Below are positions 1-9,640 of a stretch of 64,000 bases of DNA, piece after piece. Every line of letters starts with the position of its first letter. Position 1 is the first letter of the stretch. The DNA comes from Symsagittifera roscoffensis (taxonomy: Eukaryota > Xenacoelomorpha > Acoela > Convolutidae). The notes beneath the pieces were generated by a model that saw nothing but the letters and a program-made list of their open reading frames with translations, ran no database searches and was not told the DNA's origin. The stretch covers positions 45,302,101-45,366,100 of the forward strand of contig NC_087063.1 of NCBI RefSeq assembly GCF_963678635.1. Reading direction: 5' to 3'. Made by a program: the position numbers and the translations under genes.

Positions 1-1180
1 ATTCTTTATTTGGATATGCGTGATACCCACCTCAGTTTAAAGCTTCAATTATTTAAAGGAAGATTGTTTGATGCTTTCAAAAAAGAAAAAGCAAAACATG
101 AAGCAAAATCGGAGGAAAATTTAGATGAGGAACCACAAACCTAGAAGTAGGTTTACAAGCGTTGTAAACCTACTTAACTTATGTAAACAATCTACTACAT
201 TCTCTGTTCTCCAATTGTGAAGTTCATTTTAATAATACAATGGTTTACAACGCCAATGGATTATATCCTCATAAAGCACAAATATCGAACGAATTCAACT
301 CGTTGGCAGTGTTTAATAAAGGAATACTTGCTTGTCACGGGTATAGTTTTGAAGAATATCCGGAAGCATTTGATATGTATCCGTTCACTGATAGAGCAAA
401 TTCTTTAGGATCAGGGATATTTTTTTCACTTTATAGCAGGCTAGCTATTGACTTGTTCACTTCTGAAAACTTGTTACATCCAAAAACCAAAGTTCGAATT
501 AAACTAATTCGAGCTAGACCTAATTTTTACATGCTGTCTGACAATCCAAATGTTAGTCTGAAAATTGTTGATTGTTCACTGTTTACAAGAAGAACTTTAG
601 TAACTGAACCTAATCATCAATAATTGCAATAGAATCTGGAAAAGGAACCTGCTCATTACAATTACATGGAAACTATAGCAAGAACCTTTATCGTTCCATC
701 TCGTCAAAACTAGTTTATTTAGGAAAATGATTTCAATAATTCCCCAATCAGAAGGATAGCTGTTGCAATGAATACAAATTTGGCTTTTGCGGGATCTTTT
801 CATGAAAATCCTTTCAATTATCAACAATTTCATTTGAGAGAACTTAGAATTATTCGGGGTGGAAAAGCAATTATTTCATTAGATACAACTTCTCCTTGTC
901 GCCCCTATGTTACAACAAGGAAAGCATTGCAGTTTAACGAAGATTTTCCAGCCCTTCCTATAGAAAATTTTCAAAATCACTATATTTTTGTTTTCGACCT
1001 GACTTCACTACAGGATGCAGCTGAACAGTTGCATTATCCAGAACTTAGTGGAGAACGCTTGAGATTAGAAATGTTTTCCAAAATCCCTTGGAGCAAGTAA
1101 CGGAAGTGATAGTCTTGTGAGAAAAACTATCAAACGTTCAAAATGACAAATTCAGAACAATCGCTAAAAATATTTAATTT
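1..1180 (+). pseudogene. Maverick/Polinton capsid protein (F54H12.2-like), broken copy
   Basis: This is the virion capsid gene of a Maverick (Polinton) element. I recognise it as the F54H12.2-like family, which I take to be the jelly-roll capsid family of these elements; whether it is the major or minor capsid protein I cannot settle. The first ~140 bases read in frame 1 and the gene starts before the window. From about 183 to 1,100 it continues in frame 3, interrupted by stops at 621, 630 and two more near 711 and 720. After about 1,085 homology moves to another frame and ends near 1,180. Visible marker segments are LHSLFSN, KVRIKLIRARPNFYMLSDN (508-564) and YPELSGERLRLEMF (near 1,036). It is a decayed gene and cannot make a full protein. 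Confidence 0.8.
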
Positions 1181-1406
1181 TTTTGAGTTTTCAGGTTCCT
1201 ATAAAAATATTTTAACTTTTTTGGGACTTTTCTTTGTTTTTATCTCTGTACTATCTATTTCGTTTTTCTTCAGACCTAAAGCTCTAGAAAAAATAGAGAA
1301 GGAATACTGTTTAGCTGAAAACCCAAGACATTTCTTCAACCTAAACTGTAAAACAGTTTTCAATAACTTTGCTTACTGCATAAGGCTTGTGTATGGGACT
1401 TGTTGA
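1143..1406 (+). CDS. Small hydrophobic ORF between capsid and protease (copy 1)
   Basis: The ORF has 87 codons. Its N-terminal third overlaps, in another frame, the decayed capsid C-terminus. Residues of roughly 20-43 form one strongly hydrophobic helix (FLGLFFVFISVLSISFFF), followed by a soluble tail with several cysteines. I do not recognise a family. A GT...AG intron candidate (gtaagt near 1,426, polypyrimidine tract and tttttttag at about 1,491) lies just after it, so it could include an upstream exon of the protease gene. It could also be a chance reading frame created by decay. Confidence 0.35.
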   Translation: MTNSEQSLKIFNFFEFSGSYKNILTFLGLFFVFISVLSISFFFRPKALEKIEKEYCLAENPRHFFNLNCKTVFNNFAYCIRLVYGTC

Positions 1407-1516
1407 TTCAATTCATAAACGTGTGTAAGTCATTATTCTTTCTTTTTTTATCCTAAAGTACACTATCAAACTATCAATTTATTTTTTTAGGTGTAAATCA
1501 GCCTACAAATGCAAAG

Positions 1517-1915
1517 ATGGATAGGTTTTCACTTTTGCAAATTATTAAAAGAATTCCAGAGCTCAGGTTTAAGTACATGGGATCGTACTCTTCTGATACA
1601 GTACCTCAACTAACAAAATACTCTTTTGCAATTATTAACTCAGCCCCAAGCAATGATAGAGGAGAACACTGGATCATGACTGCTCGAATGGATAAAAGCT
1701 ACTACTTTGCTGATTCTTTGGGAAGAAAGAGCCCAACTTACCCCTTTTTGGCAAAAAAGTATCGACGAAGGGTTCCTCGAAAGCTACAAAAGACTGATAG
1801 TTTGTGTGGATTTTACGCAATTTATTCGGCAATTCTTCTTTTTAAATTCTTCCAGAAGAACTTGAATAATGTTCATGATGTGCATGTTTTGAATTTTATC
1901 AGTAATCTAATTTAA
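1517..1915 (+). CDS. Maverick adenovirus-type cysteine protease (PRO), copy 1
   Basis: A 132-residue protein of the Ulp1/adenain-like C5/C48 clan, used by Mavericks to mature virion proteins. The expected catalytic elements are visible in order: His in RGEHW (about residue 52), Asp in FADSL (about 68), Gln in RKLQKTD (about 94) and Cys in DSLCGFYAIY (about 99). The ORF has no internal stop. Homology to the family starts at or just before the ATG, and the reading frame is open back to a splice-acceptor-like tttttttag at about 1,491, so a short upstream exon is possible. It is the best preserved Maverick gene in the window. Confidence 0.8.
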   Translation: MDRFSLLQIIKRIPELRFKYMGSYSSDTVPQLTKYSFAIINSAPSNDRGEHWIMTARMDKSYYFADSLGRKSPTYPFLAKKYRRRVPRKLQKTDSLCGFYAIYSAILLFKFFQKNLNNVHDVHVLNFISNLI

Positions 1916-3060
1916 AAATGCATTTTTTATTTGTAACTGTAAATTTTTGCAGTAATTTTATTATACGATGTAGTGAATTGTTTGATTATTTATGTAATTT
2001 AACTCATTAAGTTACTTAATTTTTTGACGAAAAGCATCTTAGCAACTAATCTTTTGATGAAAAAAGTAGAATGATGATGGAATATGGATGTTCCCCAATT
2101 GAAAGAATTAACGATAGAGTAGATAATTTTACGAAAATTGTAACCAGCTTCTAGTAAATTGTATAAATTTCTTAAAAATTTACTCTGAGAAAGATAGAAA
2201 AATTATTATACCAAATTATCAGACACAAAAAAACTACAATACTATTTTTTCTCAGTGTAAACTTCTAACGTGGCAGAGCAATTGACAAATTTGGATGATA
2301 ATTTTTTGGAAAGTTTGGAAATTTCAAAGAATTTTTAAAGATTAAAGACAAAGTGATAAAAGAGAACTGAAATGAACCGTAGCAAGAAATATGACAGAAT
2401 ATTTGAACTAGTTGAGGTAAAAACAAGAATTAGATAAAAACATCTGATTGGTCGAAACTTCAAAAATTTTTGCAAATTTCTATCTTAGTTCCAATGAAAA
2501 AATCATGCAATTTTGATTGGTTGTATTTCAATTTTTTATGAAAATTTAAGATTTTAATCTTTCAAGAAAGTAATTCACGCCTCAATAACTCTGTGGGGAT
2601 CTGCTAATATGCATCTGTCATATGATCGCGGGATAATTATGCGAAAAAAGATTAAAAAAATAGGTCATATAAATAATAAGTATAATGAAGCTGTCATCCG
2701 TTCTCCAGATAACCAGGGGAATAAAAGATAAAGTGGGATATAAAAGTAATCAACCGTTAGGAGCTGTCAAGATTCCCCTGATATCCCGTGGAGCGGAATA
2801 ATTAACCTGTCAAAGATAATCCCCTCTTGACAATTTTCCCCAGATAACCTGAGGGAATATAAACAAATTCGAATAAGTATTTAAAAGATTCTTTCGAGAA
2901 AAAAAATGTTCTGTGATATATTAGTTTATGATCCCATACTCTAAATCGAAACTTAATTTTTGTCAAAACTTACCATCTGAAACTTACCATCTAAGTTTTT
3001 TTTCGATTTTTTAATATAGAAATGTTTTTTCAAGATAAAAATGTATTTGCAAGTGAAACT
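1916..3060. other. Non-coding part of duplication unit 1
   Basis: No supported gene. The segment is very AT-rich. At 2,690-2,865 related motifs recur in both orientations (ccagataaccagggg, gattcccctgatatccc, ccccagataacctgaggg), so this part could form imperfect hairpins. Near its end the phrase cttaccatct is repeated. Confidence 0.5.
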
Positions 3061-3285
3061 TCCTATAGAAAATTTTCAAAATCACTATATTTTTGTTTTC
3101 GTTCTGACTTCACTACAGGATGCAGCTGAACAGTTGCATTATCCAGAACTTAGTGGAGAACGCTTGAGATTAGAAATGTTTTCCAAAATCCCTTGGAGCA
3201 AGTAACGGAAGTGATAGTCTTGTGAGAAAAACTATCAAACGTTCAAAATGACAAATTCAGAACAATCGCTAAAAATATTTAGTTT
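3061..3285 (+). pseudogene. Capsid C-terminal fragment created by the duplication
   Basis: This repeats bases 956-1,180 of the capsid pseudogene. It has no start and the same frame break near 3,190, so it is a duplication by-product and not a gene. Confidence 0.85.
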
Positions 3286-3511
3286 TTTTGAGTTTTCAGG
3301 TTCCTATAAAAATATTGTAACTTTTTTGGGACTTTTCTTTGTTTTTATCTCTGTACTATCTATTTCGTTTTTCTTCAGACCTAAAGCTCTAGAAAAAATA
3401 GAGAAGGAATACTGTTTAGCTGAAAACCCAAGACATTTCTTCAACCTAAACTGTAAAACAGTTTTCAATAACTTTGCTTACTGCATAAGGCTTGTGTATG
3501 GGACTTGTTGA
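3248..3511 (+). CDS. Small hydrophobic ORF (copy 2)
   Basis: Second copy of the 1,143-1,406 ORF, 87 residues, differing at two residues (N to S early on, L to V before the membrane helix). The hydrophobic helix and the cysteines are kept. Function unknown. Confidence 0.35.
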   Translation: MTNSEQSLKIFSFFEFSGSYKNIVTFLGLFFVFISVLSISFFFRPKALEKIEKEYCLAENPRHFFNLNCKTVFNNFAYCIRLVYGTC

Positions 3512-3621
3512 TTCAATTCATAAACGTGTGTAAGTCATTATTCTTTCTTTTTTTATCCTAAAGTACACTATCAAACTATCAATTTATTTTTTTAGGTGTA
3601 AATCAGCCTACAAATGCAAAG

Positions 3622-4020
3622 ATGGATAGGTTTTCACTTTTGCAAATTATTAAAAGAATTCCAGAGCTCAGGTTTAAGTACATGGGATCGTACTCTTCTG
3701 ATACAGTACCTCAACTAACAAAATACTCTTTTGCAATTACTAACTCAGCCCCAAGCAATGATAGAGGAGAACACTGGATCATGACTGCTCGAATGGATAA
3801 AAGCTACTACTTTGCTGATTCTTTGAGAAGAAAGAGCCCAACTTACCCCTTTTTGGCAAAAAAGTATCGACGAAGGGTTCCTCGAAAGCTACAAAAGACT
3901 GATAGTTTGTGTGGATTTTACGCAATTTATTCGGCAATTCTTCTTTTTAAATTCTTCCAGAAGAACTTGAATAATGTTCATGATGTGCATGTTTTGAATT
4001 TTATCAGTAATCTAATTTAA
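3622..4020 (+). CDS. Maverick cysteine protease (PRO), copy 2
   Basis: Second copy of the protease, 132 residues and open throughout. It differs from copy 1 by I to T (AITNSAP) and G to R (DSLRRKS) while keeping the His, Asp, Gln and Cys catalytic elements. The G to R change lies directly after the catalytic Asp loop and could affect activity. The same intron-like stretch (gtaagt, then tttttttag) precedes it. Confidence 0.78.
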   Translation: MDRFSLLQIIKRIPELRFKYMGSYSSDTVPQLTKYSFAITNSAPSNDRGEHWIMTARMDKSYYFADSLRRKSPTYPFLAKKYRRRVPRKLQKTDSLCGFYAIYSAILLFKFFQKNLNNVHDVHVLNFISNLI

Positions 4021-5380
4021 AAATGCATTTTTTATTTGTAACTGTAAATTTTTGCAGTAATTTTATTATACGATGTAATGAATTGTTTGATTATTTATGT
4101 AATTTAACTCATTAAGTTACTTAATTTTTTGACGAAAAGCATCTTAGCAACTAATCTTTTGATGAAAAAAGTAGAATGATGATGGAATATGGATGTTCCC
4201 CAATTGAAAGAATTAACGATAGAGTAGATAATTTTACGAAAATTGTAACCAGCTTCTAGTAAATTGTATAAATTTCTTAAAAATTTACTCTGAGAAAGAT
4301 AGAAAAATTATTATACCAAATTATCAGACACAAAAAAACTACAATACTATTTTTTCTCAGTGTAAACTTCTAACGTGGCAGAGCAATTGACAAATTTGGA
4401 TGATAATTTTTTGGAAAGTTTGGAAATTTCAAAGAATTTTTAAAGATTAAAGACAAAGTGATAAAAGAGAACTGAAATGAACCGTAGCAAGAAATATGAC
4501 AGAATATTTGAACTAGTTGAGGTAAAAACAAGAATTAGATAAAAACATCTGATTGGTCGAAACTTCAAAAATTTTTGCAAATTTCTATCTTAGTTCCAAT
4601 GAAAAAATCATGCAATTTTGATTGGTTGTATTTCAATTTTTTATGAAAATTTAAGATTTTAATCTTTCAAGAAAGTAATTCACGCCTCAATAACTCTTTG
4701 GGGATCTGCTAATATGCATCTGTCATATGATCGCGGGATAATTATGCGAAAAAAGATAAAAAAAATAGGTCATATAAATAATAAGTATAATGAAGCTGTC
4801 ATCCGTTCTCCAGATAACCAGGGGAATAAAAGATAAAGTGGGATATAAAAGTAATCAACCGTTAGGAGCTGTCAAGATTCCCCTGATATCCCGTGGAGCG
4901 GAATAATTAACCTGTCAAAGATAATCCCCTCTTGACAATTTTCCCCAGATAACCTGAGGGAATATAAACAAATTCGAATAAGTATTTAAAAGATTCTTTC
5001 GAGAAAAAAAATGTTCTGTGATATATTAGTTTATGATCCCATACTCTAAATCGAAACTTAATTTTTGTCAAAACTTACCATCTGAAACTTACCATCTAAG
5101 TTTTTTTTCGATTTTTTAATATAGAAATGTTTTTTCAAGATAAAAATGTATTTGCAAGTGAAACTTAAAAAATTTCAAAAAAATTTTCTGAAACTTACCA
5201 ACTGAAACTTACCATACCGAAGTTTTGTTAGCCCATACAAGATAGCCTTTTCATATCACAAATCGCACAAGTTAGCTAAGAAACGCAATTATCCACAAAA
5301 TCGATCTCAAAAAAATCGGGCGCCAAAAATTTTTCTGGAACTTACCATCTCAAACCTTACCATCTTAATTACGAAAAAAC

Positions 5381-5470
5381 CTATTCCCTATCTTAGAACA
5401 TAGGAAATCTATTCCCTATCTTAATACATAGCTTGGATACCGGACACTCCATTCCCTATCTTAATACATG
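5381..5470 (+). repeat. Three spaced copies of a ~20-bp direct repeat
   Basis: The phrase attccctatcttaatacata, with one variant, occurs near 5,382, 5,410 and 5,450, separated by unrelated spacers of 8-20 bases. Confidence 0.75.
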
Positions 5471-5489
5471 GGAGTCTCGAAACCAACCG

Positions 5490-5506
5490 CCCCCCCCCCC
5501 CCCCCC
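5490..5506. repeat. C17 homopolymer
   Basis: An uninterrupted run of 17 C in otherwise AT-rich DNA, between the Maverick-associated repeats and the minus-strand retroelement. Confidence 0.9.
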
Positions 5507-5746
5507 TGATCGCCTCACACATATACTACTACAGTGTGTAGTTTGAACCGAGCGACATGAGTTCGTTTCCTAGGCATTTAGTTATATTGTTCGCCTATTA
5601 TCCTACGCATAACTTCTCCTATGCCAATGGTTTTACTCCTGAATTCTTATCTAAGGGTAATAATCTACATGCGTTATATGGTTCCGTTAGTTCTGGATTT
5701 AGTTCTTTAGTAGCCAATTTTTTTTTGCAATTTTGGCAATTTTTTT

Positions 5747-6150
5747 TCAAATCTCAACTGATTGTTGCCCGAAGTGTTTTAAAATACACCTCCGTTCATT
5801 TGCATCAAGGCCAGATGGTCCGTGAGATCCGTGCGTTCTCATGGCTGCTTGCTTGATATGTTGACCGTTTATCTGATCAAATATCGATGGATGCAAAAAA
5901 ATTGTTCCATTTGAGACTGGTGTATTATAATTCTCATCAATTGTTTCAGATGGTGGTTGCTTCTCCATAAAATGTATTCTACTGTCTTGATTTTGACAAC
6001 CTCGTTGAATGAAAGAACGCCTTTGGATGTGTCCGTTATTTTGCTTTTGCTATTATTTATTTTTTCTGTTATTTTTCCTGTATTCGTTAGTTTTTTGAAC
6101 AGTTGTGCTTCAGTTTCAGTTTTTCTTCTACTTCCTTTTGTCAAGCGCAA
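5747..6150 (-). pseudogene. Pre-reverse-transcriptase segment of a non-LTR-type retroelement
   Basis: Two overlapping minus frames (6,150-5,869 and 5,968-5,747) together show the segment that normally precedes the RT core in this retroelement type. It has a Lys-rich stretch with KLTNTGKI and KGVLSFNEVV, then FDQINGQHIKQAA and HGPSGLDANE. I recognise the GPSG(L/V)DA motif from animal retroelement RT proteins. A frameshift separates the two parts and the palm domain itself is missing, so the element was cut near 5,747. Confidence 0.6.
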
Positions 6151-6421
6151 TTGTAGCTCCTTCCCTTTGTTATATAGTACATACAGCTCTCCGTGTTGCC
6201 ATTGCTTAAGTCGCCTTGCTATTGCTTACGATAAAGATCCATCATTTTCAGACTTTGTTTTGCACAGTATTAAGTGTGGAAAGATCATTGCTGCGTGCAT
6301 TGCGAAGATATTTTGGTTGTTTTTTTATTAGGCTGTTCAGAGTTCTTTTGAGGGTTTCATTGAAGTTGTAACCAAATGTATTTCTTGATAAGATCATAAA
6401 AATTGGCTTCCAATGGACCAC

Positions 6422-6784
6422 TTAGGTGTATATTTTCCTGGTGGTTCCTATGAATTCTGTACAGGGGTTTGACCATGGGTCTTTTGTTGTTCTAGGTTCT
6501 ATAGTGGAGGGTTCTCTTACGTTTTGTGGGTGTGGGGCAGTGGAAGGACGAGGGTGCAATTGAGGGTGCGTGGTTGTAGCTAGGATTGGGTGGTGGCATT
6601 CATGCGTGTCGCTAGCTGAATGAAATTGGGAGGCGCAGCGATGACAGCTGAAATCGTCATAGTGACCACTGCTGCGGACTATGCAGCTGCAGTTTACATG
6701 CATGTAGCCTGGGCATGTGAAGCATAAAACACCTCCGCCTCGCAAGCTGTTTTTACAAATAAGGCAGTGTATTTGAGTAGCCAT
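6422..6784 (-). CDS. PHD-like zinc finger protein of the retroelement (ORF1 part)
   Basis: A 120-residue frame starting ATG at 6,784. The N-terminal ~50 residues hold a Cys/His array: CLIC, CFTC, MHVNC and CHRC. This matches a PHD-like finger, which is known in ORF1 of CR1-like elements together with an esterase. A Pro/His/Thr-rich tail follows. Upstream on the same strand lies the esterase and downstream the pre-RT segment. The order esterase then PHD is the reverse of the order I expect in CR1 ORF1. Confidence 0.6.
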   Translation of the reverse strand: MATQIHCLICKNSLRGGGVLCFTCPGYMHVNCSCIVRSSGHYDDFSCHRCASQFHSASDTHECHHPILATTTHPQLHPRPSTAPHPQNVREPSTIEPRTTKDPWSNPCTEFIGTTRKIYT

Positions 6785-6835
6785 TTGAGGAAGGACTGCG
6801 GTGTCAAGTTAGCGAGAAAAATTATAGACTAAAAT

Positions 6836-7300
6836 TCAAAGACAATCAGTAAAGAAATCATTACCACAGAACGAGAAACGGATGCCATCACGGCAGAACG
6901 TTTGAGGGGTTATATTTAGGTCGAGATTAGAAGAAACAATAGGTGTATGTGGGTGTACCCATCTATTTATCAAATTAAACAACACATGATTATGGATACA
7001 AATTTTGCTTTTTACTTCAAAATTATTACAGTCCTCAATTGTTTTGGGAATGATCAGTGTCTTTTTCTGAAACTTGTTAGTGACGAAGTGAATCATATTT
7101 TTCCACTGCTGTTCTAATTCTTGATGATGCAGCCTTTTGTCATTGTATCCAGCAACTAATGTTACTGTATTTAGGCGCTTTGATCTGTATTGCGAAACTA
7201 TTTCAAACAGATCATGCAGCGTTGCGCCGCGGTAGTAGTGAATTGTTAACAAATTTCTTTGAGAATTCAGGAATGCATCTTGCCTGGAATTGCGGCATCT
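6836..7300 (-). pseudogene. SGNH-like esterase domain of the retroelement
   Basis: The minus frame starts at 7,252 (ATG), but homology-like sequence continues upstream to about 7,300. Visible SGNH features are YYRGATLHDLFEIV (block II region), TLVAGYND (block III, GxND type) and CRDGIRFSFCGN (block V, where the expected His of DxxH is Arg). Block I (GDS) is not visible in the same frame. ES domains of this kind are known in ORF1 of CR1-like elements. The Arg replacing the catalytic His, plus decay, suggests an inactive copy. Confidence 0.6.
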
Positions 7301-8059
7301 ACCTTAGACACAGACAACTGGGGCGAGAAGGAAGCTCTGTGGGTGATTTATGAATACTTTCAAAAGGATTTAAATTGCTTAGAAAGGGGCAATGGAAAAA
7401 AAAACAAAAAAAGAGTAGGGAGTGGTACAACCTGACGTTGTTTTGGAGGTCGATTCGCCAGCTAATTCCTTCTTGCGTCCATTGACGCCAGGGGAATTTC
7501 ACTTGCCTACGGCTGGGACGGCGAGATTTGGTAAGATAAGTCAGGGAGGAATTCCCAGCGCATTTAAAATGAAATTACACAAGAGGTCAATTTGAACAAA
7601 CACACTATTTAAAAAGTTTCAATTTAATAAGCATTTGATAAATTTCAAAATAATCCTTTTTGGATTGAGATCTTTGAAATAAATAAGTATATTCCATTTT
7701 CTAAGTGTGAAGCGGGTGTGATGCGAGAATTAATTTATGATTCAATTTTAATTTTCATTACAAGAGTTTTTCTGTTGTTTTTTGTTTAAATCATTATGTT
7801 TTTTTTATCTCTAATGAAAATAAATTTTATATGAGTACCAGAATCTAACTTTAAAATTGTTGGTTTTAATAATGACTGTCATTGTTTGTGTGAGGTGGTA
7901 AACTTTAATATACTGAATCTTTTGATGGATGGCAAAATCCTTGCTTTTTGGATGCATTTGCTGTGAACATTTTTGATTTACGAGGTTTTTGGTTTAAAAA
8001 CCATTTCATATGGCGATAAACAAAAAGTAGTGGTAATTAAAGAGTTGTATTCTACTGGG
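7301..8059. other. No recognisable gene
   Basis: AT-rich sequence with only short shadow frames. I see no motif that assigns it to an element, apart from being adjacent to the minus-strand retroelement whose 5' end should lie here. Confidence 0.4.
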
Positions 8060-8480
8060 ATATTTTAATTTTAACAATCGCAGTACATACAAACAAGTAC
8101 ATACCGACGCAAAATAAAGCTAGGCCCTCAACGACTGGCTAGCGTTTGAACACAACTTCACATACTTTTGATCGTCTCTAGCAAAGCCAGTTCAAAGTGT
8201 AGTCCATTAACATCGGGTCAACAAAAACGTTACTATATAAAGCTATCGGCGAGATTGCTCAAAATAACATACTGGCATGCAAAAAAAATGAGCTCATGGC
8301 TGGGTCTCATTATCCCCAGATCACGAGGTCACTCCTAAAAACATGGCTACAACTTATTATCATACTACGATTGTTTTTTTCAGTAGATAAAAATCAACCC
8401 TTTCCCTTAACTTCTAGCTTCTCAATATCTGAAAACGAATCTGATGTTATTTAATTCAATTCGGGACATGCCAGGAAGCT
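8060..8480 (+). repeat. LTR-like segment, inverted relative to one at 26.5-27.0 kb
   Basis: By eye this aligns, with many differences, to the reverse complement of about 26,550-27,020. Shared blocks in the same order are aagtacata, agccagtt, aaaa-gttactat, gctgggtctc..atccccaga, and ccctttc..cttctagct-ctca. It is a diverged dispersed repeat, possibly a solo LTR of the gypsy-type family. Confidence 0.4.
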
Positions 8481-9640
8481 AAAAGTTTTTAAAAGTGAGT
8501 TTCAAGTCTTTTCCAAAGACCCTTGCGCATTCTTGAATCCGGTCGAAGAGCTGTCATGCTGTTCATCGGCAAGGGTAACAAAATCCTCCCAAAACCCCTC
8601 CGAATTGTCGGGAGCAAATACGTAATGAGTGTAGCTGCACAATCGTTACAATTTTGAATGCTCTTCAACTTCGACAGTAAATCTATATCTGCTGTTCGTT
8701 TACTTCGCGAAAATTTTCGCTCTTATTCCGACGAAAATCGTTGTTCGGATTTTCGCGCTTTTCTTGTCTTCGCGAAAAAAAATGGTCACAAATCTTTACA
8801 ATCGAAATTTTAATTTTTCACATGACTGTCAAAACCGACCTCTCCCAATTCGTTCAGTTTATCAAAAAGGATCTTTAATCCTCTGGCACAGGCACTTCTC
8901 TCACTAAACTGCTCCAGGTAAAATTTCGACTCTGCCATGCATTTTGGAAATTTGGACGCCATTCTGGTCGAATGTCACATACTCCCCGGACAGCCCGGTC
9001 AGTGTCCTCCTTGAATTTCGAGAAATTCTTTACAATGGTACAGTGTCATCGAACAGAATTTCCAAAATGCAGGAAAAGAACTTTTATCTGCATCATATCG
9101 ACTCATTACATGCTACAAATGGCATCATACTACATCGCTATAGCCATCAAACGTTCCTCATTAATCTGCACTCTGAGAATATGGCTTAAAATAAAATATC
9201 TTTTCTGACTTTTAGTGCCATTATCTCGTTTTAAAACTTCTTTTCCTACGTTTAAAAGGTGTTGGAACGCATGACATTCCTGCAAACCAATAAACTAAAA
9301 CTATCCTACTATGCCTCCTCCCATCGGAAATTTAGTTGTTATTGGTCCTGAACATTAGATTCAAGAAACTAAGGGGTTAGAAGGAACAATGAAAAAATTT
9401 CTCCTTTCAAGAGATTCCTCAAGTCTTTCTTGTCACCACTAAATGAACAGTCATCTTAGTTGACTAAAAACAATCATGCAAGCTGGAATATGTTGATATA
9501 TTTCTCACTCAAGACTCTCTAAATATATAGTAAGTGTTTCTAAAAACACTACCTGAAATCACAATGCAAATTTGAAAATGCATCAAAACTTAAACTCAAA
9601 AAGTAAGTAAAATTTTTTTTTTCATTCTAAATTTTAATTT
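8481..9640. other. Unassigned region with weak minus-strand coding signal
   Basis: Minus-strand fragments at 8,938-8,810 (42 residues from an ATG, MAESKFYLEQFSERSACARG...) and near 8,640-8,500 look more protein-like than chance, but I recognise no family. At 8,695-8,790 the motifs cgcgaaaattttcgc and tcttcgcgaa recur in an inverted arrangement. It may be the 3' end of the large minus-strand element. Confidence 0.25.

Larger units (their letters stand above)
956..3060 (+). repeat. Direct tandem duplication, unit 1 (2,105 bp)
   Basis: This unit is repeated directly downstream with a constant offset of 2,105 bases and only scattered single-base differences (for example gac versus gtt at 998-1,000 and 3,103-3,105). 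It contains the 3' part of the capsid gene, a small hydrophobic ORF, the protease ORF and about 1.1 kb of non-coding sequence. The shared junction sequence is only about two bases (ct), so the duplication looks like end-joining or replication slippage rather than recombination between long repeats. Near-identity implies a recent event, or an assembly error. Confidence 0.95.
3061..5165 (+). repeat. Direct tandem duplication, unit 2 (2,105 bp)
   Basis: This is the second copy of the 956-3,060 unit. It starts inside the capsid reading frame (tcctatagaaaa) directly after the end of unit 1 and ends with the same gtgaaact tail at 5,158-5,165. Beyond that the sequence differs. Because it begins mid-gene, its capsid part is a truncated 3' fragment, while the downstream ORFs are complete in both units. 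Confidence 0.95.
4021..5556. other. Non-coding: end of unit 2 and a repeat-rich junction
   Basis: No gene. Up to 5,165 it copies 1,916-3,060. From 5,166 to 5,370 the phrase aacttaccatct recurs several times at irregular spacing. From 5,381 there are short direct repeats and then a C17 homopolymer. This looks like the junction between the Maverick remnant and the next element. Confidence 0.5.

Noticed and set aside
5557..6331. Plus-strand frames at 5,557-5,856 and 5,957-6,331
   Set aside because: They are antisense to the pre-RT segment of the minus-strand retroelement and are Phe/Leu/Ser-rich shadows.
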